Shown: positions 14,831 through 20,179 of the stretch, piece by piece
Layout of the letters: every line of letters begins with the position of its first letter
Numbering within the stretch: the stretch's first letter is position 1
Source of the DNA: a virus
DNA length: 20,218 bases
Virus record (IMG/VR): IMGVR_UViG_3300022752_000486
Location: 1 to 20,218 of that record
Reading direction: 5' to 3' (one strand)
Position numbers and translations under genes: made by a program
The notes under the pieces: generated by a model
Told to the model about the DNA's origin: nothing
The model's database searches: none
What the model saw: the letters and a program-made list of their open reading frames with translations, nothing else

Positions 14831-14998
14831 ATGATTGATTTCATTCAACGCAATACAGACGTGATTATTTATTTAATGTGCGTCGGACTTTTTACTATCG
14901 GATACTGGTACGGCCATATGGTCGGCCATAGTCGCGGTTTTAAAGCTGGTCGCGCAGCTGCACGTCGTCATCCATCTCTTAGAAATGAGAGAATCTAA
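14831..14998 (+). CDS. Small single-pass membrane protein
   Basis: 55-aa protein from ATG 14831, with AAGGGA at 14818-14823 seven bases upstream (an in-frame GTG at 14774 would start inside the stem-loop region and is less likely). One transmembrane helix (VIIYLMCVGLFTIGYWYGHM, about 10-29) is followed by a Gly/Arg-rich basic cytoplasmic tail (GHSRGFKAGRAAARRH). Not recognised. It opens the DNA-metabolism cluster and shares its last base with the next ATG. A membrane anchor for a phage or host factor is possible, without further support. Confidence 0.65.
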   Translation: MIDFIQRNTDVIIYLMCVGLFTIGYWYGHMVGHSRGFKAGRAAARRHPSLRNERI

Positions 14999-15294
14999 TG
15001 ACGACGATAATTGATACAACAAAAGATATCGATGTAAGTCTTGATGACTTGAAATTATCTTATGCACTTAAATATTGTGTAAGCGTAACCAATATGCCTG
15101 AGTGGGTACAAAAGATCCGATTTTCAAAGATTGGAACAGGTAAAAAGATACATATTCAGATAGAGGATAAAGATACAGCTTGCGGAGGAGAAAAAAAATC
15201 TTTTCCTAGAACTTATCCCAAAACTTTACCTGTAAGTAATACACATATTTCGACATTGTGCAAAGCCTGTTTCGACAATTTAGCGAGTTACTGA
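14998..15294 (+). CDS. Cysteine-motif protein A, paralogue flanking prim-pol
   Basis: 98-aa protein of unknown function. It shares with the gene at 15757 the ordered pattern NMP (residues 32-34), a helix, IG, then KIHIQIEDKD, ACGGEK with Cys62, and a C-terminal CKAC (Cys88, Cys91). The distance from the CG pair to the CxxC is 26 residues here and 27 in the paralogue. Three conserved Cys suggest a zinc site with a His completing it, but the fourth ligand is not certain. It sits immediately before the prim-pol gene (stop TGA 15292-15294, next ATG 15296). The coding region is more A/T-rich than its neighbours. Confidence 0.7.
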   Translation: MTTIIDTTKDIDVSLDDLKLSYALKYCVSVTNMPEWVQKIRFSKIGTGKKIHIQIEDKDTACGGEKKSFPRTYPKTLPVSNTHISTLCKACFDNLASY

Positions 15295-15295
15295 A

Positions 15296-15760
15296 ATGAC
15301 AATAAAAAATTACGCCATTAGTTATTCGCTTTTAGGCTTTCATATATTGCCGTTAGGCATCCAGGCTAAACAGCCTCATAAGCGCCTTGCACCTCGAGGC
15401 CTATATAGCGCTACGGATAATTACGAAATGATCGAGAAATGGTTTCATATAGAACCTGAAATCAATATCGGAATTGCCTGCCGCGCATCGAATCTCGTAG
15501 TGCTTGATGTAGATCTGCGTAATGGTGGAACTACTGATGGCCTACCTGAGACTCGTCGAATCCGTACTGGTAATGGCTTCCATTATTATTACTCGGCAGA
15601 TCCATCGATGACCTTTCCAGGAAAGTTTAGGGAAGGTATCGATATTAAGTGGAACGGCTATGTCGTAGCTGCTCCATCACTGCATCCAAGCGGAGCGATA
15701 TACGCAGTCGATAATGACAGCGATATCAAGCCTATTGGAGATCTAGTAGGTGCTCGATGA
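15296..15760 (+). CDS. Single-domain primase-polymerase (prim-pol)
   Basis: 154-aa protein of the bifunctional primase/polymerase N-terminal family (archaeo-eukaryotic primase superfamily). Motifs in order: FHILPL and KQPHKR near the N-terminus (as in family members that begin GW.vfPl..g.K.P), INIGIACRASNLVVLDVDLR with metal ligands Asp71 and Asp73, RTGNGFHYYY with His96, and GIDIKWNGYVVAAPSLHPSG with Asp116. It should make primers or copy short stretches at forks. Phage relatives usually carry a helicase or C-terminal domain; here the protein ends right after the catalytic core. Its TGA overlaps the next ATG (ATGA at 15757-15760). Confidence 0.8.
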   Translation: MTIKNYAISYSLLGFHILPLGIQAKQPHKRLAPRGLYSATDNYEMIEKWFHIEPEINIGIACRASNLVVLDVDLRNGGTTDGLPETRRIRTGNGFHYYYSADPSMTFPGKFREGIDIKWNGYVVAAPSLHPSGAIYAVDNDSDIKPIGDLVGAR

Positions 15761-16035
15761 AAAGTGCAACCGTTACACCTACTACCCTCGTGGCTGAGGC
15801 TAGAGAAAATTATTCATACCTAGCTGCCAATATGCCTGACGACGCGATGAAATTGGCGCGTATAGGTGTTAGCGACCGTATCCACATTCTTTATGAGAAT
15901 GAAAGCTGTTGCGGTGTCGAGAAAATGCCACAAGTAAAACGATGGGGAATTACTCATTATTACTACGAAAAATGCGATAAATTCGATATCTGTCTTAAAT
16001 GTCTCGCGACATATTGGTATCGGTGGATCCGATGA
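15757..16035 (+). CDS. Cysteine-motif protein B, paralogue flanking prim-pol
   Basis: 92-aa protein of unknown function, related to the product at 14998: NMP at 25-27, ARIGVSDRIHILYEN at 34-48, CCGVEK with Cys51/52, then an aromatic stretch HYYYEK and a C-terminal CLKC (Cys79, Cys82). It has one more Cys (73) than its paralogue. The putative metal site suggests a small zinc-stabilised nucleic-acid or protein-binding module. It is coupled by ATGA overlaps both to prim-pol upstream and to the next gene downstream (16032-16035), so the three are surely co-translated. The rest of the chain is basic and aromatic. Confidence 0.7.
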   Translation: MKSATVTPTTLVAEARENYSYLAANMPDDAMKLARIGVSDRIHILYENESCCGVEKMPQVKRWGITHYYYEKCDKFDICLKCLATYWYRWIR

Positions 16036-16541
16036 ATCTTAAAGAAATCGCAGCCGAGTTAGCTGCTCTTACGGTAATTAAGGATGCAGTAACCGAAGCT
16101 ACTAATCATCTACGCGAATTGGCGAAAGATGAACTAACTAATGTAGGCGCTGATATGACGAAAGCCGTCGTCGATAATCAAGAGGTAGCGAAAATAACTC
16201 TCGTATCGCGAGATATGGCTTTTGTAATTACGGATGAGAAGGCGCTTCTTACCTGGGTATTAGAGAATTTCTCAACTGAGACTGAGACAAAAGTACGCGA
16301 CTCATTTCGAAAGAAATTTATTGAAACTCTTGCGATCACACACGAGAATCAGATTTTTAGCACCTTGACAGGCGAGGTCTTATCTTTCGTCGGACTTGAA
16401 CAAAAGCCAGCATACGTCTCGACTCGGTTCGCTGCCGATGGGCGTGAGGTCGTACTCGATGCGATGCGTGAGCATCGTTTAACGTCGCTTCCCTGGCTCA
16501 ATAATTATGTTGAATCACAGAGACGAAAAGAGATCGAGTAA
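16032..16541 (+). CDS. Unknown protein paired with the annealing protein
   Basis: 169-aa soluble protein from ATG 16032 (the frame is open to 15999, but the ATGA overlap and the natural N-terminus MNLKEIAAELAAL decide). It has an N-terminal coiled-coil helix (about 1-40), a beta region KITLVSRDMAFVITDEKALLTWVLENF and a C-terminal domain ending WLNNYVESQRRKEIE. I do not recognise a catalytic motif. From memory, proteins of this shape often precede Rad52/Sak or RecT genes in actinophages, so an accessory role in recombination (loader or nuclease inhibitor) is the best guess. Its stop shares one base with the next ATG. Confidence 0.6.
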   Translation: MNLKEIAAELAALTVIKDAVTEATNHLRELAKDELTNVGADMTKAVVDNQEVAKITLVSRDMAFVITDEKALLTWVLENFSTETETKVRDSFRKKFIETLAITHENQIFSTLTGEVLSFVGLEQKPAYVSTRFAADGREVVLDAMREHRLTSLPWLNNYVESQRRKEIE

Positions 16542-17218
16542 TGGACGAGAAACAAGCTAAAGCTCTACGCGCTTCTTTTAAGGATGATCTAGTCGAGAAA
16601 AAAGTCGTAGGCGCTCGATCGTATAACTTTATTAATCACGCGGTAGTCACCGACCGCCTGATATCAGTAGATCCGACGTGGTATTGGCAACCGATGGCGA
16701 TCGGTGAAACTGGGATGCCGATACTCGATGACCATAACGGTCTATGGATCAAGCTGACCATCTGCGGCGTAACGCGAATCGGTTATGGAGCCTCCGAGCC
16801 GCATCAAAAAGGAGCCGACGCGGTAAAGACTGCTATTAGTGACGCTATAAAAAATGCAGCGATGCGTTTTGGCGTAGCTCTCGATCTCTGGGGCGCTGAT
16901 AGCAATCCTGGTACAGCGAGCGAGGTAGCACCTGTCGCGCCGACCTTGCGAGCTGTACCACCGTTAAAACCTGTCGAAACTGAAAGTCCAGCTCTAGCAG
17001 AATTTTTACAAGAGCAGCGGCCTGATGATCCTGCTCCTGTGGTGATACCACCTGCAGGAGAAGCCCACTGTAAATTCGGCGCTTTTGACTGCCGCATCTA
17101 CCGTAACGGCACAAGTAATACAGGTAAGCCATACGAGGGTCTTTTCTGCCAGCGTAAGCCATATAGCGAGGCCTGTACGCCTTTATCAATGGACGGTAAG
17201 CCCTGGAAAAAGAGCTAA
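16541..17218 (+). CDS. Single-strand annealing protein, Rad52/Sak-like
   Basis: 225-aa recombinase. The core (about residues 1-120) shows the Rad52/22-like layout: FKDDLVEKKVVGARSYNFIN, then WYWQPM, a beta-hairpin GLWIKLTICGVTRIGYGAS, and the helix AVKTAISDAIKNAAMRFGVALDLW, the most recognisable part of the family. A Pro-rich linker (about 125-172) follows, then a C-terminal Cys cluster CKFGAFDC ... CQRKPYSEAC (Cys177, 184, 203, 212) that probably binds zinc. It would anneal complementary single strands during replication or recombination and repair. The last codons TGG AAA AAG AGC TAA lie inside an overlapping -1 frame that stays open for the next ORF. Confidence 0.75.
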   Translation: MDEKQAKALRASFKDDLVEKKVVGARSYNFINHAVVTDRLISVDPTWYWQPMAIGETGMPILDDHNGLWIKLTICGVTRIGYGASEPHQKGADAVKTAISDAIKNAAMRFGVALDLWGADSNPGTASEVAPVAPTLRAVPPLKPVETESPALAEFLQEQRPDDPAPVVIPPAGEAHCKFGAFDCRIYRNGTSNTGKPYEGLFCQRKPYSEACTPLSMDGKPWKKS

Positions 17219-17412
17219 CGTTTGATGACCTACAGATCCGCATCCGAGGCGAAAAGCCGTGGTATTACTGCGAGTGCTGCCGCTGGTTTTTCGCCCTGGA
17301 TGTGTCCATTCAGACAATTAATGACATTCATAGATATCTAAAGAGAGAGAAGGATGAGGCCGCTAAAGCTGTCCAGCCAAGATCAAGATCTAGCTCGAGA
17401 CGCCGCCGATGA
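17203..17412 (+). CDS. Cys-rich ORF without a standard start codon (CTG start or frameshift product)
   Basis: The gap between annealing protein and nuclease genes is open in one frame from 17200 to TGA 17410-17412. The only early start codon is CTG at 17203, giving 69 aa beginning LEKELTFDDLQIRIRGEK (first residue Met if CTG initiates). It contains WYYCECCRWFF (Cys cluster), a helix TINDIHRYLKREKDEAAKA and a Ser/Arg-rich tail. Codons look normal. Alternatively it is a C-terminal extension of the annealing protein made by a -1 shift at TGG AAA AAG. No ATG, GTG or TTG exists before the Cys cluster. It overlaps the next gene by 59 bases. Without it, a 135-base gap would remain in a gap-free operon. 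Confidence 0.45.
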   Translation: MEKELTFDDLQIRIRGEKPWYYCECCRWFFALDVSIQTINDIHRYLKREKDEAAKAVQPRSRSSSRRRR

Positions 17413-17866
17413 ATTTATCCGCTGGTCCATAGATCAAAATAAAACAGATAGACCACATACACGAGCCGTCCCCTGGAAATCAGATCACGAACGTAAATGG
17501 GAAATGACGATGGCATATAGCGCCGAAATCGCTGTAGCTCGTTTATTAGATTTACCCTGGAACGGACTTAATACATTTAAGGAATTCGCTGACGTGGGCG
17601 AAAATGTCGAGGTGCGCTGGTCGAGGAGTGAGAACCTCATTCTGCGCACCTATGACAGGGATGGAGATCTTGCTTTCCTGGTACAAGGATCATCCATCGA
17701 TCGTCTATTCCTCGCAGGTTTCCTACCTGTCAAAATGGGACGCATCCCTGAGTTTAAGTTACCCAATGAAAATACCTGGTTTATCCCACGCGACAGGCTC
17801 TACCAATATATGCCACAGAATCAGGCTCTAAAGCCATTTTTAGGCTATTGGAGCCGACAAGGATAG
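17354..17866 (+). CDS. PD-(D/E)XK-like putative nuclease
   Basis: 170-aa protein with a pattern that fits the restriction-endonuclease-like fold: a helix YSAEIAVARLLDLPW with Glu58, then ADVGENVEVRWS with Asp80 and Glu86-Val-Arg88 (Arg in place of the usual Lys), then strands LILRTYDRDGDLAFLV and a LAGFLPV turn. The last part has an aromatic WFIPRDRLY. This would make it a DNA nuclease in the recombination cluster, processing ends for the annealing protein. It could instead be an inactive relative or an unrelated protein; the Arg substitution lowers confidence. Purine-rich AGAGAGAGAAGG runs directly into the ATG. The operon terminator follows 74 bases after the stop. Confidence 0.5.
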   Translation: MRPLKLSSQDQDLARDAADEFIRWSIDQNKTDRPHTRAVPWKSDHERKWEMTMAYSAEIAVARLLDLPWNGLNTFKEFADVGENVEVRWSRSENLILRTYDRDGDLAFLVQGSSIDRLFLAGFLPVKMGRIPEFKLPNENTWFIPRDRLYQYMPQNQALKPFLGYWSRQG

Positions 17867-17939
17867 GAAGATATAGATAAATGAATTACGACGGCTATAA
17901 AGGCCGTTTAAGGCTTGGCCTACTGAGGGTACGGCCAAT

Positions 17940-17988
17940 GGCGAGGGACTGGCTACTATGTGCGGTGTCAGTCCCTTTCGCCTTTTTT
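17940..17988 (+). terminator. Rho-independent terminator after the DNA-metabolism cluster
   Basis: GGCGA (17940-17944) and GGGACTG (17945-17951) pair with CAGTCCC (17969-17975) and TCGCC (17978-17982), twelve pairs with a two-base TT bulge, followed at once by TTTTTT (17983-17988). It lies 74 bases after the nuclease-like gene and is the clearest terminator in the window. Confidence 0.85.
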
Positions 17989-18162
17989 GACAAGGTGACA
18001 GAGCCAGGGTCTATATTCCGCACTGGTCGATGAGACTGGGGGCAGGAACTCCGAAAGCGACGGTCGAAGGGTATAAAAATACCTAGACAGAGCTATAGAG
18101 ATCCTTCCATACCTACCATAAAAGATTTTTAATTTATGGGGGGTAGGGGGGCATTTCTCCTC

Positions 18163-18191
18163 TTGCTCTAGTCTCAGGGTATATCTATAAA
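18163..18191 (+). promoter_or_regulatory. Probable sigma-70-type promoter for the right-hand operon
   Basis: TTGCTC (18163-18168), a 17-base spacer and TATAAA (18186-18191), 59 bases before the first ATG of the downstream operon. The -10 box matches consensus at five of six positions, the -35 at three. It follows the terminator and a G-rich tract. A second, weaker pair, TTGACA (17987-17992) with TATATT (18012-18017), has a long 19-base spacer. Confidence 0.5.
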
Positions 18192-18250
18192 AATACATAA
18201 AAAAAGAATTACAATAGAACCCACACAAGGAAACCAGTGAAGGGATCCAT

Positions 18251-18466
18251 ATGACTCTGAATATATCGATCTCTATCGGTGAAGTATCTACAGAAATAAA
18301 TACAGATCAATCAATGTCATTCGACGCAATCGAATCAATGTTAAGTCGTTCCGTTTCAGCCGTCCTCGTTTTGTTTAATTCGATGGATCCCAAAGATAGG
18401 CAATATGCACTCGGCCTCGATGCCGATGCGAATGATGACGAGACGGACGAGGAAACCGACGCCTGA
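18251..18466 (+). CDS. Small acidic protein of unknown function
   Basis: 71-aa protein, first gene after the promoter, with GAAGGG at 18239-18244 six bases before ATG 18251. It starts with a beta pattern (MTLNISISIGEVSTEIN), has a helix SFDAIESMLSRSVSAVLVLF and ends with an extremely acidic tail (DADANDDETDEETDA), giving a strong net negative charge. I do not recognise it. Small acidic early proteins of phages often mimic DNA or bind host proteins, but nothing here proves that. The last 62 bases overlap the endonuclease VII gene if that uses its first ATG. Confidence 0.65.
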   Translation: MTLNISISIGEVSTEINTDQSMSFDAIESMLSRSVSAVLVLFNSMDPKDRQYALGLDADANDDETDEETDA

Positions 18467-18869
18467 AGGTTGGGAACACTGTCGCTCGTGCGACAAAATC
18501 CTACCTTTAGAGAAATTCGGATGGGTAAATAAGGCGCGTAATAAACGACGCCATCAATGTCAGAATTGCCGAAATTTGGCTAGATGGGTATTGCGTAGGG
18601 TAAAATCTGATTATGAACAGCTCCTACAAAAACAAAGCTATCGATGCGCCATATGCGCCATACATAACGATACAAGTCGTCTAGGAATAGACCACAATCA
18701 TAAAACTCAAGAGATCCGAGGCCTCCTCTGCCACGACTGTAATACTGGCATAGCCTCATTTGACGAAAACCGTCAATATCTAGCGAAAGCGATCCTCTAC
18801 CTCATACCGAGAGGCGAATATGAAGATATTAATAATAAGTTTAATAATGGTGATGAATTCTCCAGCTGA
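18405..18869 (+). CDS. Endonuclease VII-like HNH nuclease
   Basis: 154-aa protein (from the first ATG) with the recombination endonuclease VII layout: CAIC (Cys81, Cys84), the catalytic RLGIDHNHKTQEIRGLLCHDCN with Asp96-His97-Asn98-His99 and Cys109/Cys112, and the following NTGIASFDENRQYLAKAILYL helix. T4 endonuclease VII resolves Holliday junctions and branched DNA before packaging. An additional N-terminal Cys pair set, CRSCDK (26, 29) and CQNC (52, 55), looks like a separate zinc finger. The true start is uncertain: ATGs at 18405, 18420, 18426, 18432 and 18435 are all in frame and none has a strong ribosome site. It overlaps the next gene by 50 bases. Confidence 0.85.
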   Translation: MHSASMPMRMMTRRTRKPTPEGWEHCRSCDKILPLEKFGWVNKARNKRRHQCQNCRNLARWVLRRVKSDYEQLLQKQSYRCAICAIHNDTSRLGIDHNHKTQEIRGLLCHDCNTGIASFDENRQYLAKAILYLIPRGEYEDINNKFNNGDEFSS

Positions 18870-19146
18870 ATATCAGCAATACGCAGCCAAGCACGTTTAC
18901 GCATACGAGGTTAAATGTATGAAAGAACTATGGCGTAAAGAAAGTAATTGGCGACCACAAGCTAAATCTCCGACACACGATTACGGAATCCCTCAAAGAC
19001 ATATGAAGGGTAAGACACAGGCCGAGATTGATGCATTTAGAAAATCACCGAGGTTACAGATTCATTGGGGTATTAATTATGTGCGTCATCGATACGGCGA
19101 TTTTTGTAGCGCTTTAGCGTTCCATAAGCGTAATAATTGGTACTAA
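18820..19146 (+). CDS. Small lytic transglycosylase, SLT-like
   Basis: 108-aa protein whose C-terminal 75 residues match the compact transglycosylase domain common in Actinobacteria: ELWRKESNW with the catalytic Glu41, HDYGIPQ at 53-59, then RLQIHWGINYVRHRYG, CSALAFHKRNNWY at the end. It would cleave the glycan backbone of peptidoglycan. The start of the chain (MKILIISLIMVMNSPA) is a short hydrophobic segment that may be a signal or anchor. The start is supported by GAGAGG at 18809-18814, five bases upstream. It lies far from the lysis cassette and is not a virion tail gene by position, so its timing and role are open. Confidence 0.75.
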   Translation: MKILIISLIMVMNSPAEYQQYAAKHVYAYEVKCMKELWRKESNWRPQAKSPTHDYGIPQRHMKGKTQAEIDAFRKSPRLQIHWGINYVRHRYGDFCSALAFHKRNNWY

Positions 19147-19188
19147 TAGGGTACATTTTGTGCCATAAAGTTACAGAAAGGGACAATT

Positions 19189-19935
19189 ATGGATCTACGA
19201 GAAAAGGTTTCAATAGGCGTCTGCTCGCCTGGAGTATGGACGTCGCTATTTGCTACCTCGATTATCGATATCGCTAGGAGTCAATCGCAATTAGGGCAGC
19301 TGATTAGCCTGGAGGGATCAGGGGTAATTAGTCGTCTGCGTAATCAGGTTGTAGCTACATTCTTAGAAAAGACGACGGATGACTGGTTATTACAGATAGA
19401 TACAGATCAGATTATTAAAGTAGATGCATTTAAGAAATTAATAGCGGCAGCTGACAAGGATGAACGACCTATCGTTAGTGGAATCGTCCACGCCGCGTGG
19501 GAGACCAATAATGTTTATCCTGAGCCTGTTCCTTGTATCTTCAAAGTAGGAACCGAAGGTGGGCTATATGCAGTTCACGATTATCCTGAAGATCAGATCA
19601 TCGAGATTGATGCGGCTGGTACTGGATGCATACTCGTACATAGATCCGTATTTGAGAAACAAAGAGAAGCCGCTGACCAACAAAACGAGGGAGCGATGTG
19701 GGGCTTCTATCGAGATATGCCTATCAATGGATCCTGGGTAGGTGAAGATATCTTTTGGTCTATTCGCGTTAAGGCTCTTGGTTACAAGATGTTTGCGCAT
19801 ACTGGCGTACAGCTGCCACATAAGAGAAGCTACTGGCTCACTCAAGAACATCATAAAGATTACGCTAAATATGTTAAGACTCGGCATCACAGCGCCGAAC
19901 AAGAGATGGAGATAAGTAATGGCGATAACAAGTAA
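19189..19935 (+). CDS. Glycosyltransferase-like protein (GT-A type), second copy
   Basis: 248-aa protein. Visible features: VCSPGVWTSLFATSIIDIAR at the N-terminus, RLRNQVVATFL, the metal-binding DTD motif in WLLQIDTDQ (Asp71, Asp73), the VSGIVHAAWE strand, DAAGTGCILVHRSVFEK, and a late GEDIFWSIRVKALGYKMF (Glu186, Asp187) followed by LPHKRS (His211). This is the usual order in GT2-like enzymes. The substrate is unknown. AAAGGGAC lies just upstream of ATG 19189. It overlaps the following decoration-like gene by 17 bases, so a sugar on that protein is possible. It is not closely similar to the gene at 14055. Confidence 0.8.
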   Translation: MDLREKVSIGVCSPGVWTSLFATSIIDIARSQSQLGQLISLEGSGVISRLRNQVVATFLEKTTDDWLLQIDTDQIIKVDAFKKLIAAADKDERPIVSGIVHAAWETNNVYPEPVPCIFKVGTEGGLYAVHDYPEDQIIEIDAAGTGCILVHRSVFEKQREAADQQNEGAMWGFYRDMPINGSWVGEDIFWSIRVKALGYKMFAHTGVQLPHKRSYWLTQEHHKDYAKYVKTRHHSAEQEMEISNGDNK

Positions 19936-20176
19936 CAAAGTAACAGTGACGACCACTGCGCAAACAATCGTGAACGTCGATGATGTAACGCAGAATGTCT
20001 ATCTACATTCTAAAGGTGCTACCTATGTAGGTGGTGTAGGTGTAACGAGTACGAGTGGCTACCTTGTGGATAATGGGGACAAACTAACGCTAACCGTACC
20101 TGTGGGATCAGTGCTCCAGGCGATTACTAACGCAGCTTCGCACGATCTCTATGTTCTAATCACGCGAGTCGATTAA
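19919..20176 (+). CDS. Small beta-rich protein, decoration- or fibre-like
   Basis: 85-aa Thr/Val/Gly-rich protein, with no helix-forming stretch, reading MAITSNKVTVTTTAQTIVNV, then NVYLHSKGATYVGGVGVTSTSG and a final YVLITRVD. Small proteins of this type (strand-rich, with a VYLGG-like hairpin) are common as capsid- or tail-decorating proteins of phages, from memory. It is translated in overlap with the second glycosyltransferase. The alternative is an unrelated beta-sandwich protein. Thr/Ser richness makes it a conceivable O-glycosylation target, which is only inference. Confidence 0.55.
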   Translation: MAITSNKVTVTTTAQTIVNVDDVTQNVYLHSKGATYVGGVGVTSTSGYLVDNGDKLTLTVPVGSVLQAITNAASHDLYVLITRVD

Positions 20177-20179
20177 ATA

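Larger units (their letters stand above)
17867..18250 (+). other. Main non-coding region, operon boundary
   Basis: The longest stretch without a convincing gene (384 bases). From left to right it holds GGCCGT/ACGGCC inverted arms (17902-17907 and 17931-17936), an intrinsic terminator (17940-17988), a small GGTAT/ATACC hairpin (18070-18083), a GGGGGG-TA-GGGGGG tract (18138-18151), a promoter-like pair (18163-18191) and an A-rich leader. The 11-mer TATAAAAATAC occurs twice, at 18072-18082 and 18186-18196. The layout marks the end of one transcription unit and the start of the next. A replication origin or packaging site cannot be excluded. Confidence 0.65.

Noticed and set aside
17225-17341. 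38-codon ATG ORF after the annealing protein gene
   Set aside because: Low-complexity sequence without a ribosome site; the overlapping frame 17203-17412 has the better protein pattern.
17987-18017. TTGACA plus TATATT as a promoter
   Set aside because: The -35 lies in the terminator T-run and the spacer is 19 bases; kept only as a weak alternative to the pair at 18163-18191.
17881-18033. 50-codon + strand ORF with a weak AGGAAG site upstream
   Set aside because: It runs straight through the strong intrinsic terminator at 17940-17988, whose stem explains the sequence better; the protein has no recognisable pattern.
17968-18228. 86-codon ORF on the - strand in the intergenic region
   Set aside because: It covers the terminator and promoter of the + strand, has no ribosome site and no known motif; everything else in the window is on +.
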